Positions 1 to 5,324 of a stretch of 5,797 bases of DNA are shown here, piece after piece. The notes beneath the pieces are model-generated. The model searched no databases. It was not told where the DNA came from and saw only the letters and a program-made list of their open reading frames with translations. A program made the translations under genes and the position numbers. The stretch comes from Chloroflexota bacterium. GTDB lineage: Bacteria > Chloroflexota > Dehalococcoidia > Dehalococcoidales > WRFJ01. The number at the start of each line of letters is the position of its first letter. Position 1 is the stretch's first letter. The stretch is taken from contig WRFJ01000063.1 in assembly GCA_009778865.1 (NCBI GenBank), positions 1 through 5,797 of the forward strand, written 5' to 3'.

Positions 1-508
1 AATTACCCGAAGCTTCCTTAATGCCAATAATATTGCTAATCTTGGACAGGCGAGCTACAGTATCGGCGGTTAAACTAACCACCGTACGACTGGGCACATT
101 GTAAAGTATGCACGGTAATTTAGTAGATTCGGCTACTGCTTTAAAGTGCTGATGCAGCCCTTCTTGAGTGGGTTTATTGTAATAGGGCACTACCAACAAA
201 GCGGCATCTACTCCGGCTTCCTCTGCCAAAACGGTGGCTTTTATGGCCTCTGCAGTATTATTAGAGCCGGTGCCGGCAATCACCGTATATTGATCACCAA
301 GTTCAGCGGTAATTTCGGCAAAAAGCACTTGCTCTTCGGTCTTAGTAAGAGTTGGACTTTCACCGGTGGTACCGACTACTACTACACCGTCGCTACCGTT
401 TTCTACCAGTTTGCGTGCTAAAGTGCGTGCCGTCGGGTAATTAACCGTGCCGTCGCTATTCATGGGGGTGATCATAGCGGTCAGGATTCTACCTAAAGTT
501 TTAGCCAT
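1..508 (-). CDS. dapA: 4-hydroxy-tetrahydrodipicolinate synthase, N-terminal part (cut by window edge)
   Basis: This cytoplasmic TIM-barrel lyase condenses pyruvate with aspartate semialdehyde, the first committed step to diaminopimelate and lysine. 169 codons plus one base are visible of a family usually near 290 residues, so roughly the last 40% lies beyond the left edge. Landmarks read from the translation: the GTTGES loop at 46-51 (pyruvate-contacting Thr47 and Thr48), PYYNKP at 108-113 (Tyr110), YNVPSRT at 136-142 (Tyr136 and the substrate-binding Arg141), and IKEASGN at 163-169, in which Lys164 is the Schiff-base lysine. All catalytic positions expected in this stretch are present. The ATG at 508-506 has a good Shine-Dalgarno (AAGGAGT, 523-517) lying inside the end of asd, and the two genes are one base apart, so translational coupling to asd is likely. 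The family is certain; a closely related paralogue used for another pyruvate aldol reaction is unlikely given the neighbours. Confidence 0.97.
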   Translation of the reverse strand, partial: MAKTLGRILTAMITPMNSDGTVNYPTARTLARKLVENGSDGVVVVGTTGESPTLTKTEEQVLFAEITAELGDQYTVIAGTGSNNTAEAIKATVLAEEAGVDAALLVVPYYNKPTQEGLHQHFKAVAESTKLPCILYNVPSRTVVSLTADTVARLSKISNIIGIKEASGN

Positions 509-509
509 T

Positions 510-1541
510 TTATCTTACTCCTTTGGCCTTAACCCAGTCGTTGGCGGCTAAAGTTTCGGCAATCTGTATAGCGTTTAAAGCAGCGCCTTTACGAATATTG
601 TCAGCTACCACCCACATGTTAATGCAGTTGGGCTGGCTTAAATCTTGGCGTATGCGTCCCACAAAAGTGTCATCGCTACCGGTAGCACTCCAAGGCTGAG
701 GGTAAACGTTAATAGTGGGGTCATCTAATACTTTTACACCCTTAACCATAGTCAAAATACCCCTAGCTTCATCAGCTGGCATACTTTCATAGAACTCTAC
801 AGTGATACTTTCACTATGGCCATTTAATACCGGCACGCGGGCACAGGTAGCAGTAACGATTATGCTGTAGTCATGCAACATTTTATGGGTTTCATTAACC
901 ATTTTCATTTCTTCTTTAGTAAAACCATTATCCAGAAAAACATCTATGTGTGGTAAAACATTGAAAGCAATCTGATGCGGAAAAACATGAGGATTAACGC
1001 TTTGACCGTCTAAAACCTGGCGGCTTTGTGTTTGTAACTCGAAAACGGCTTTGCCGCCAGCACCGGATACTGACTGATAAGTAGATACTATAATACGCTT
1101 AACGGGATTTATTCTGTGCAATGGTGCTAGTGCCATCAGCATTTGTATGGTAGAGCAGTTAGGGTTGGCTATAATGCCATTGTGCTGTTCTAGATCTGCG
1201 GCATTTACTTCAGGGATTACCAAAGGCACTTCAGGATCCATGCGCCAAGCCGATGAATTATCTATTACAGTAGCACCAGCCTTTACTGCCAAAGGAGCAT
1301 AATAGCGCGAAACGTCACCGCCGGCAGAAAATAAAGCAATATTTATACCGTTAAAGGCAGAAGGAGTGGTCTCTTCCACTGTTATTTCATTACTACCGTA
1401 ATAAACTATACTACCGGCCGAACGCGCTGAAGCTAAAAGTCGCAAATTTTTGGCCGGTATATTACGCTGCTTTAATATCTTTATAAATTCTTGGCCTACC
1501 ATGCCAGTAGCGCCCACAACAGCTATCTTTAGGTCTTGCAT
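510..1541 (-). CDS. asd: aspartate-semialdehyde dehydrogenase
   Basis: The enzyme reduces beta-aspartyl phosphate with NADPH to aspartate semialdehyde, the branch point feeding DapA (lysine and diaminopimelate) and homoserine dehydrogenase (threonine and methionine). The 343-residue length is normal for the family. The N-terminal Rossmann fold has the nucleotide loop GATGMVG at 10-16. NSSAWRMD at 95-102 carries the phosphate-binding Arg100. NPNCST at 126-131 holds the catalytic Cys129, STYQSVSGAG at 153-162 has Gln156, and ARVPVLNGHSES at 234-245 provides substrate-binding Arg235 and the acid/base His242. The closing helix around NIRKGAALNAIQIAE (315-329) is also typical. The ATG at 1541-1539 is preceded by AGGAG (1552-1548) six bases upstream. 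It starts nine bases after the dapB stop, whose TAG overlaps this Shine-Dalgarno, and ends one base before dapA, so the three genes form a transcription unit. No odd residues were noticed. Confidence 0.98.
   Translation of the reverse strand: MQDLKIAVVGATGMVGQEFIKILKQRNIPAKNLRLLASARSAGSIVYYGSNEITVEETTPSAFNGINIALFSAGGDVSRYYAPLAVKAGATVIDNSSAWRMDPEVPLVIPEVNAADLEQHNGIIANPNCSTIQMLMALAPLHRINPVKRIIVSTYQSVSGAGGKAVFELQTQSRQVLDGQSVNPHVFPHQIAFNVLPHIDVFLDNGFTKEEMKMVNETHKMLHDYSIIVTATCARVPVLNGHSESITVEFYESMPADEARGILTMVKGVKVLDDPTINVYPQPWSATGSDDTFVGRIRQDLSQPNCINMWVVADNIRKGAALNAIQIAETLAANDWVKAKGVR
517..523 (-). promoter_or_regulatory. dapA ribosome binding site inside asd
   Basis: The minus strand reads AAGGAGT here, eight bases before the dapA ATG at 508. 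It lies in the last codons of asd, so ribosomes finishing asd pass over it. This supports the chosen dapA start and suggests coupled translation. Confidence 0.85.
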
Positions 1542-1550
1542 GTTCTTCTC

Positions 1551-2321
1551 CTACAAATTCAATATAACTTCCAAACCTTTTATCAAGCCTGTATGTTTCA
1601 TTACTTCTTTGACTGATAATATCACACCTGGCATAAAACAATCGCGGGTAATAGTGTTATGCGTGATAGTTAAAGTTTGGCCGGTGGCACCAAAATGCAC
1701 TTCTTGACGGGCTAGATATCCCGGCAAGCGTACAGCGTGTACGGCGATGCCGTTAAAATCTTCCCCTCGCGACTTAAAAGAATTATCGCTTGGTCGTATA
1801 AAGCCTTGCGGGCGTTCTTGGGACATAACTTTAGCTGTAGTAATGGCCGTTCCGCTGGGGGCATCTTGCTTTTTGTCATGATGCATCTCAATAATTTCGG
1901 CATGGTCTAAGTATTTAGCTGCTGTTTGAGCAAAAGATAGCATTAATACGGCGCCAATGGCAAAGTTAGCAGCAGTCATAAAACAAACATTATTTTTTTC
2001 GGCTATTATTCCCAGCCGTTCAATATCTTCAGAAGCTATGCCGGTGGTACCGCTCACTACGTGCACGCCGTTTTTTAAAGCAATCTCTATAGCACTGACA
2101 GCTGCTGTTGCCAGCGAAAAATCAATCATGACCTGCGCAGCACTTTTTTCAATGGCTTTTCCAACATCGGTAAAATATGGTACGCCGTCCAAAATATTGG
2201 TCTCTTGTGGCAGCTTATCCACAATGCCGCCAAGATCTAGACCTTCTTCAGCGGCCACTGCCTGTACGCTTTGGGAACCCATACGTCCCAAGCCTCCATG
2301 CACCAGTACTCTGATAGCCAT
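1551..2321 (-). CDS. dapB: 4-hydroxy-tetrahydrodipicolinate reductase
   Basis: This cytoplasmic enzyme reduces the DapA product with NAD(P)H to tetrahydrodipicolinate. The 256 residues are within the usual range (about 240-275). The N-terminal Rossmann fold shows the dinucleotide loop GGLGRMG at 9-15, and the second strand ends in IVDK (33-36), where Asp35/Lys36 would influence NADH versus NADPH preference. GTTG at 91-94 and ANFAIGAVL at 118-126 are the usual cofactor-side motifs. The catalytic signature HHDKKQDAPSGTA at 147-159 gives the proton donor His147 and Lys151, with DAPSGT binding the substrate. The tail has RLPGYLARQEVHFG (198-211) and FMPGV (229-233), both typical. The ATG at 2321-2319 follows a moderate purine-rich site (AAAGAGAG). 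It is the first gene after the gap downstream of pnp and leads the dapB-asd-dapA unit, which encodes three consecutive pathway enzymes, though not in reaction order. Confidence 0.97.
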   Translation of the reverse strand: MAIRVLVHGGLGRMGSQSVQAVAAEEGLDLGGIVDKLPQETNILDGVPYFTDVGKAIEKSAAQVMIDFSLATAAVSAIEIALKNGVHVVSGTTGIASEDIERLGIIAEKNNVCFMTAANFAIGAVLMLSFAQTAAKYLDHAEIIEMHHDKKQDAPSGTAITTAKVMSQERPQGFIRPSDNSFKSRGEDFNGIAVHAVRLPGYLARQEVHFGATGQTLTITHNTITRDCFMPGVILSVKEVMKHTGLIKGLEVILNL

Positions 2322-2357
2322 TTTTGCGCTCTCTTTAAAAATTTATTTTTATACTTA

Positions 2358-2386
2358 ATTATGCCTTAAAAGAATAGGGGCGTAAA
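2358..2386 (-). promoter_or_regulatory. possible sigma-A type promoter for dapB-asd-dapA
   Basis: On the minus strand TTTACG (2386-2381) and CATAAT (2363-2358) are separated by exactly 17 bases and match the -35 and -10 consensus at 4/6 and 5/6 positions. Transcription would begin near 2351, giving a leader of about 30 bases before dapB. The -35 and spacer lie within the hairpin called as a terminator, so one function could interfere with the other. AT-rich DNA gives such matches by chance, so this is tentative. Confidence 0.35.
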
Positions 2387-2401
2387 GTATCACACCCCTA
2401 T
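2366..2401 (-). terminator. likely Rho-independent terminator or attenuating hairpin after pnp
   Basis: In the transcript direction the arms ATAGGGGTG (2401-2393) and CGCCCCTAT (2382-2374) pair over nine positions with one G-U, closing a 10-base loop. A modest U-rich run, TCTTTT, follows immediately. The site is in the gap between the pnp stop and the dapB start, where an operon boundary or partial terminator would make sense. The U tract is short and interrupted, so some read-through into dapB is expected. Read on the plus strand the hairpin has no T tract, so it is oriented for pnp. Confidence 0.6.
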
Positions 2402-2418
2402 CAATTACTGTATTTTAC

Positions 2419-2438
2419 GATAATTTTACAAAATTATC
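2419..2438. repeat. perfect AT-rich inverted repeat over the pnp stop codon
   Basis: The plus strand has GATAATTTT, two bases (AC), then AAAATTATC: two perfect nine-base arms. In the pnp mRNA the stop codon (2436-2434) lies inside the first arm. With an RNA loop of at least four bases it would form a weak A/U stem. It may be a 3'-end hairpin, a protein-binding palindrome, or chance in AT-rich sequence. Confidence 0.55.
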
Positions 2439-4593
2439 TTTTGTGATAACCGCTGCTGGAAGGGTGTGAGCCACGATCACGCGGAGGGCGTTTAGCTTCG
2501 TTTGGATCGTAGTCGGCCAAAAGCACACGACGGGAAAGATTGACTCTGCCTTGGGAGTCAATTTCAATAACTTTTACGGTAAGTTCATCGCCCACTTTAA
2601 TAAAGTCTTCTACTTTTTCTACACGCGAAGAATCAAGTTCAGAGACATGTACCATACCATCCTTGCCGGGTAATAGCTCAATAAAAGCGCCAAATGGCAT
2701 AATGCGCACTACTTTGCCGGTGTAAATTTCTCCTACTTCTATCTCTTTGGTAAGGTCAGTAATCATTCTAATGGCCATATCTGCACTTTTGCCGTCTATG
2801 GCACCAATATAGATGGTGCCATCTTGATCTATATCAATAGTAGCGCCAGTAGTCTCAGTAATAGAACGGATGGTTTTGCCACCGCTGCCGATGACCGCAC
2901 CGATCTTATCAGGGTCAATATTTATCTTAATCATTTTGGGAGCGTAAGGGCTTACTTCGGGGCGAGCAACAGCAATAGCTTCGTTCATCTTAGCTAAAAT
3001 GACCAAACGGGCCTCTTTAGCCTGCTGTAAAGTGCGCTCAATAACTTGCATAGATATACCCTGCAGTTTAATATCTAATTGTATAGCGGTAATGCCGCTA
3101 TCAGTACCAGTCACTTTAAAGTCCATATCGCCAAAGTGGTCTTCCAAACCTTCAATATCGATAAGAGTTACATAATTACCGTTATTTTTATCGGTCATAA
3201 GACCGATAGAGATGCCGCCTACGTGTTTTCTGATAGGCACACCAGCATCCATAAGACTCATTGAAGAAGCGCAAGTAGAAGCCATTGAGGTAGAGCCTGA
3301 AGAGGACATGCATTCAGAAACTGTACGTATAGTGTAAGGAAATTCTTCCTGCGAAGGCAATACCGGCAGCAAAGCTTTTTCGGCTAAAGCGCCATGGCCT
3401 ATCTCACGCCTGCCAACTGAGCCCACTCTTTTTACTTCACCGGTAGAATAAGGCAGGAAGTTGTATTGATGCATATAACGCTTGGTTTCTTCGTTGGAAA
3501 GATTGTCTATTTGTTGGGCGCGGTTAATAGGCCCCAGAGTAGTAACATTTAGTACCTGAGTAATACCGCGTGCAAAAAGCGAAGATCCGTGTACGCGCGG
3601 CAATAAAGCTATTTCGCAACTAAGCTCTCGTAATTCATCTAACGCACGGCCGGAAAGACGTTTTTTATCATAGATAGCGCTATGACGTACCACTTCTTTG
3701 GTAATTTCTTCAAAAGCTTCGGCTAAGTCTTTTTTCTCAAAGTTTTCGCTGGCAGTTTTTAGTACGTCATCAAAGATTATATCGCGGGTAGCGTTAAAAT
3801 CTACTTTATTACCTTCATTTAAGGCATTTTTCAAAGCATTTTCGGCTTGTTTTTTGACTAAAGCATATGCCTCTTGGTTTTTATCTGAAGCGGGAATCTC
3901 ATATTTAGCTTGACCAACAGCATCGGTAAAAGTCTTTTGTAAAGCAATAGCTTCTTGATTGACTTTATGTCCCAATTTAATAGCTTCAAAAATAATCTGT
4001 TCGGAAGCTTCTTTAGCTTCACTTTCCAGCATGCATACTTCTTTTTTGGTGGATACTACAAAGACATCTATTTCACTTTGTATACGTTGCTCAACAGTGG
4101 GGTTAATAATGTATTGGCTGTCAACACGGCCGATACGTACTGCTGAAATAGGACCATCAAAAGGCATGGGCGAAATAGCTAAAGCTGCCGAAGAGGCAAT
4201 TGCTCCTAAAATACTGGGGTCGTTGTCTTGATCGGTAGCCAGTACTGTTGTAATGAGTTGCACTTCGCGCCGCCAGTTTTCAGGCAGTAAAGGACGTATG
4301 GGGCGGTCAATAATACGGCCGGCCAAAACGGCTTCATCTCCGGGGCGGCCTTCTCTGCGTAAAAAACTGCCGGGGATTTTGCCGGCGGCATACATTTTTT
4401 CTATATATTCTACGGTAAGCGGTAAAAAGTCTACGGCTGGATTATGTTCTTTAGCTATACACACTGTGGCTAAAACTACAGTGTCACCCAAGCGGGCTAC
4501 AACAGCACCCTGAGCTTGTCCGGCTATTTTGCCGGTTTCAAGTGACAGCTCTTTACCACCGTACTTACCGATAAATTGTACCGGTGTATTCAC
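2434..4593 (-). CDS. pnp: polyribonucleotide nucleotidyltransferase (PNPase)
   Basis: This is the phosphorolytic 3'-to-5' exoribonuclease of mRNA decay, normally a ring-shaped trimer releasing nucleoside diphosphates. The 719 residues fit the family (about 700-720). Domains in order: first RNase PH core (about 1-230), all-helical linker (about 240-310), second, catalytic RNase PH core (about 320-545), KH domain (about 554-612, with the loop GSGG at 569-572) and S1 domain (about 618-690, KVVRIMPFGAFIELLPG). A short basic, hydrophilic tail follows. FLRREGRP (77-84) and RREIGHG (395-401) are the conserved arginine motifs. GSTSMAS at 433-439 is the phosphate-binding loop. Asp485, Asp491 and Lys493 in EDHFGDMDFK correspond to the metal-binding and catalytic residues of E. 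coli PNPase. The start is GTG at 4593-4591, fixed by AAGGAG six bases upstream and by the standard N-terminus. It follows rpsO by 34 bases, the usual rpsO-pnp pairing. Confidence 0.98.
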   Translation of the reverse strand: MNTPVQFIGKYGGKELSLETGKIAGQAQGAVVARLGDTVVLATVCIAKEHNPAVDFLPLTVEYIEKMYAAGKIPGSFLRREGRPGDEAVLAGRIIDRPIRPLLPENWRREVQLITTVLATDQDNDPSILGAIASSAALAISPMPFDGPISAVRIGRVDSQYIINPTVEQRIQSEIDVFVVSTKKEVCMLESEAKEASEQIIFEAIKLGHKVNQEAIALQKTFTDAVGQAKYEIPASDKNQEAYALVKKQAENALKNALNEGNKVDFNATRDIIFDDVLKTASENFEKKDLAEAFEEITKEVVRHSAIYDKKRLSGRALDELRELSCEIALLPRVHGSSLFARGITQVLNVTTLGPINRAQQIDNLSNEETKRYMHQYNFLPYSTGEVKRVGSVGRREIGHGALAEKALLPVLPSQEEFPYTIRTVSECMSSSGSTSMASTCASSMSLMDAGVPIRKHVGGISIGLMTDKNNGNYVTLIDIEGLEDHFGDMDFKVTGTDSGITAIQLDIKLQGISMQVIERTLQQAKEARLVILAKMNEAIAVARPEVSPYAPKMIKINIDPDKIGAVIGSGGKTIRSITETTGATIDIDQDGTIYIGAIDGKSADMAIRMITDLTKEIEVGEIYTGKVVRIMPFGAFIELLPGKDGMVHVSELDSSRVEKVEDFIKVGDELTVKVIEIDSQGRVNLSRRVLLADYDPNEAKRPPRDRGSHPSSSGYHKR

Positions 4594-4599
4594 GGTTTT

Positions 4600-4605
4600 C
4601 TCCTT
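4600..4605 (-). promoter_or_regulatory. pnp ribosome binding site (sets a GTG start)
   Basis: AAGGAG on the minus strand (4605-4600) is followed by six bases and then GTG at 4593-4591. There is no nearby ATG that keeps the conserved N-terminus, so the strong site decides in favour of the GTG. Confidence 0.85.
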
Positions 4606-4627
4606 ATTTTAGGTTTAAGACGCTCGT

Positions 4628-4891
4628 TTATTTACGAATGCCCAGTTTGGCTACAATGGCCAGGTATCTGCTGCCATCTTCATTTTTTAAATAGTTTAAG
4701 AGTTTTTTTCTTTGTGCTACCAATCGTAACATACTTCTTTTGGTGGGGTAGTCTTTAGGGTTTTCCACCAAGTGGGTAGTCAGTTGAGAAATACGGGCAG
4801 TAAGCAAGGCAATTTGGACATCGGCGGAGCCAGTGTCGTGCTCGCTGGTTTTAAATTCGTTAATCACGTTTATTTTAGTTTGTTTTTCCAA
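4628..4891 (-). CDS. rpsO: 30S ribosomal protein S15
   Basis: S15 is a primary-binding protein of the 30S platform that recognises 16S rRNA helices 20-22 and makes a bridge to the 50S subunit. The 87 residues are one or two fewer than usual (88-89). Recognisable segments are INEFKTSEHDTGS (10-22), ADVQIALLTARI (23-34), HLVENPKD (40-47), LVAQRKKLLNYL (57-68) and the ending KLGIRK. In the rRNA-contact loop, where most bacteria have D-H-H-S-R-R-G-L or similar, this one has DYPTKRSML (47-55). The conserved His40 and Asp47 remain, but the usual Ser is Thr50. KDY...T...RS variants occur in some other phyla, so I read this as lineage divergence rather than damage. The start is a TTG at 4891-4889, chosen because GAGGA lies five bases upstream and the alignment to S15 begins here. 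pnp follows after 34 bases. Confidence 0.97.
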   Translation of the reverse strand: MEKQTKINVINEFKTSEHDTGSADVQIALLTARISQLTTHLVENPKDYPTKRSMLRLVAQRKKLLNYLKNEDGSRYLAIVAKLGIRK

Positions 4892-4896
4892 GGTAA

Positions 4897-4902
4897 TCCT
4901 CT
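4897..4902 (-). promoter_or_regulatory. rpsO ribosome binding site (sets a TTG start)
   Basis: The minus strand reads AGAGGA at 4902-4897, five bases before TTG at 4891-4889. No in-frame ATG or GTG lies between the site and the conserved part of S15, so TTG is the start the sequence supports. Confidence 0.8.
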
Positions 4903-4927
4903 TTTTTTGCTTTTATATAACTCAAAA

Positions 4928-4957
4928 ATTATAGCATAAGGTTCAGAATTCATACAA
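4928..4957 (-). promoter_or_regulatory. rpsO: rpsO-pnp promoter (extended -10)
   Basis: On the minus strand a perfect TATAAT (4933-4928) is preceded by TGC, giving the extended -10 TGnTATAAT. Eighteen bases further upstream is a weak -35, TTGTAT (4957-4952), which matches only the TTG. Transcription should start near 4921, giving a leader of about 30 bases. Such a leader is too short for a large riboswitch or an elaborate S15-binding pseudoknot upstream of the ribosome binding site. Confidence 0.8.
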
Positions 4958-5050
4958 ATTCAGGTTAAGATGCGCAGTAAGATATGAGATTAATGGTCTT
5001 TTTCATCATCAAGAACTCTTGAGAGCCAGTTCGTCCCTTTAAGTAGTGTG

Positions 5051-5088
5051 GTTTTACTTACTTACCATGGGCCTGTAACCAGTAAAAC
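5051..5088. repeat. inverted repeat able to form a hairpin
   Basis: GTTTTACT (5051-5058) is perfectly complementary to AGTAAAAC (5081-5088). Inside, TTAC (5062-5065) can pair with GTAA (5075-5078), giving a two-part stem with an unequal internal loop and an apical loop containing CATGGGCCT. No T tract follows in either direction, so it does not look like an intrinsic terminator. Its role is unknown: RNA structure or binding site. Confidence 0.5.
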
Positions 5089-5096
5089 AGAGAGGG

Positions 5097-5110
5097 TTGG
5101 AAATTTCCAA
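5097..5110. repeat. 14-base perfect palindrome, possible operator
   Basis: TTGGAAATTTCCAA reads the same on both strands and sits 83 bases upstream of the first plausible rightward ribosome binding site region. A dimeric regulator could bind it. Palindromes of this length arise by chance at a fraction of one per window this size, so the function is only suggested. Confidence 0.4.
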
Positions 5111-5181
5111 AACCGATTCTAGTTTGCACGTTTTGTACATTAAATATGCACTTCTTGGCTATTTTAAATTGTTATTTTCAT

Positions 5182-5186
5182 AAGGA
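5182..5186 (+). promoter_or_regulatory. Shine-Dalgarno-like site before a 43-codon ORF
   Basis: AAGGA lies six bases before the ATG at 5193. It is the best rightward ribosome binding site in the intergenic region, yet it serves the small frame rather than the helicase frame. Confidence 0.45.
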
Positions 5187-5192
5187 TACTGC

Positions 5193-5324
5193 ATGAACGA
5201 TAATTTGTGCAAGTTATACAAGCTTTCTTGTGGTAAAATTAAGCCATGGTATTTAGTAATTTATATAATTTTAGCGGTTTACTTATGCAAAGCCGCCATT
5301 ATAAAGAGCAGGCGGTATCTATAG
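5193..5324 (+). CDS. possible small membrane peptide ORF overlapping the helicase start
   Basis: The frame has 43 codons, ATG at 5193 to TAG at 5322-5324, and I do not recognise the product. Residues 1-18 are polar and lysine-containing. Residues 19-37 (from WYLVIYIILAVYLC onward) are hydrophobic enough for one membrane segment, though Lys33 interrupts it, and the end is basic (KSRRYL). Support comes from AAGGA at good spacing. Against it, the hydrophobic half lies where the frame overlaps the helicase gene out of register (5246-5324), so its composition may be a by-product of the other frame. It could be a real small protein, an upstream ORF tuning helicase translation, or chance. It is not an N-terminal extension of the helicase, because the helicase frame has its own good N-terminus and a stop at 5240-5242. 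Confidence 0.25.
   Translation: MNDNLCKLYKLSCGKIKPWYLVIYIILAVYLCKAAIIKSRRYL
5231..5239 (+). promoter_or_regulatory. extended -10-like motif just before the helicase ATG
   Basis: TGGTAAAAT fits the extended -10 pattern TGnTATAAT with one mismatch in the hexamer. No -35 is visible at 16-18 bases. A start about seven bases downstream would fall on the ATG at 5246, producing a leaderless mRNA. The match may be accidental. Confidence 0.3.

Larger units (their letters stand above)
4958..5192. other. intergenic region between divergent rpsO and helicase; no assigned gene
   Basis: About 235 bases lie between the rpsO promoter and the first plausible rightward start. I see no tRNA, no riboswitch or T-box signature that I recognise, and no convincing reading frame on either strand. 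What stands out is local symmetry: TCAAG/CTTGA around 5010-5022, an eight-base inverted repeat at 5051-5088, and a 14-base palindrome at 5097-5110. The promoter for the rightward gene should be here or just after, but no good -35/-10 pair is evident. Confidence 0.6.

Noticed and set aside
146..421. Plus-strand open frame opposite dapA
   Set aside because: It is a mirror of the well-conserved dapA coding sequence, has no Shine-Dalgarno and its translation resembles no family I recognise.
1957..2358. 133-codon plus-strand open frame opposite dapB
   Set aside because: Length arises from the codon pattern of dapB on the other strand. The translation is low-complexity Ala/Ser/Thr/Pro with no motif, and dapB is unambiguous.
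2322..2433. Lysine riboswitch or T-box upstream of dapB
   Set aside because: The 112-base gap is shorter than a lysine riboswitch (about 170 bases), and no T-box sequence or lysine aptamer core is visible; the space is taken by two simple hairpins.
4253..4513. Plus-strand open frame opposite the start of pnp, and similar ones at 3698-3913 and 3959-4231
   Set aside because: All are antisense shadows of the PNPase gene with Ser/Ala/Lys-rich, motif-free translations.
4892..4960. S15-responsive RNA structure in the rpsO leader
   Set aside because: The predicted leader is only about 30 bases and A/T-rich, with no stem-loop I can support. Control within the coding start cannot be excluded but is not visible.
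4984..5022. Twelve-codon frame (MRLMVFFIIKNS) followed by a hairpin, resembling an attenuator leader peptide
   Set aside because: No real Shine-Dalgarno, no run of a regulatory amino acid, no terminator-antiterminator pair, and the downstream gene is a helicase rather than a biosynthetic gene.
5009..5036. LexA-type box from GAAC and GTTC words
   Set aside because: The spacing between GAAC and GTTC is far greater than the four bases of the Gram-positive SOS box, so this is not a credible LexA site.
5182..5324. Frameshifted N-terminus of the helicase gene starting at 5193
   Set aside because: The frame beginning at 5246 already gives a family-like N-terminal region, and the 5193 frame adds no helicase-like sequence, so no frameshift needs to be invoked.
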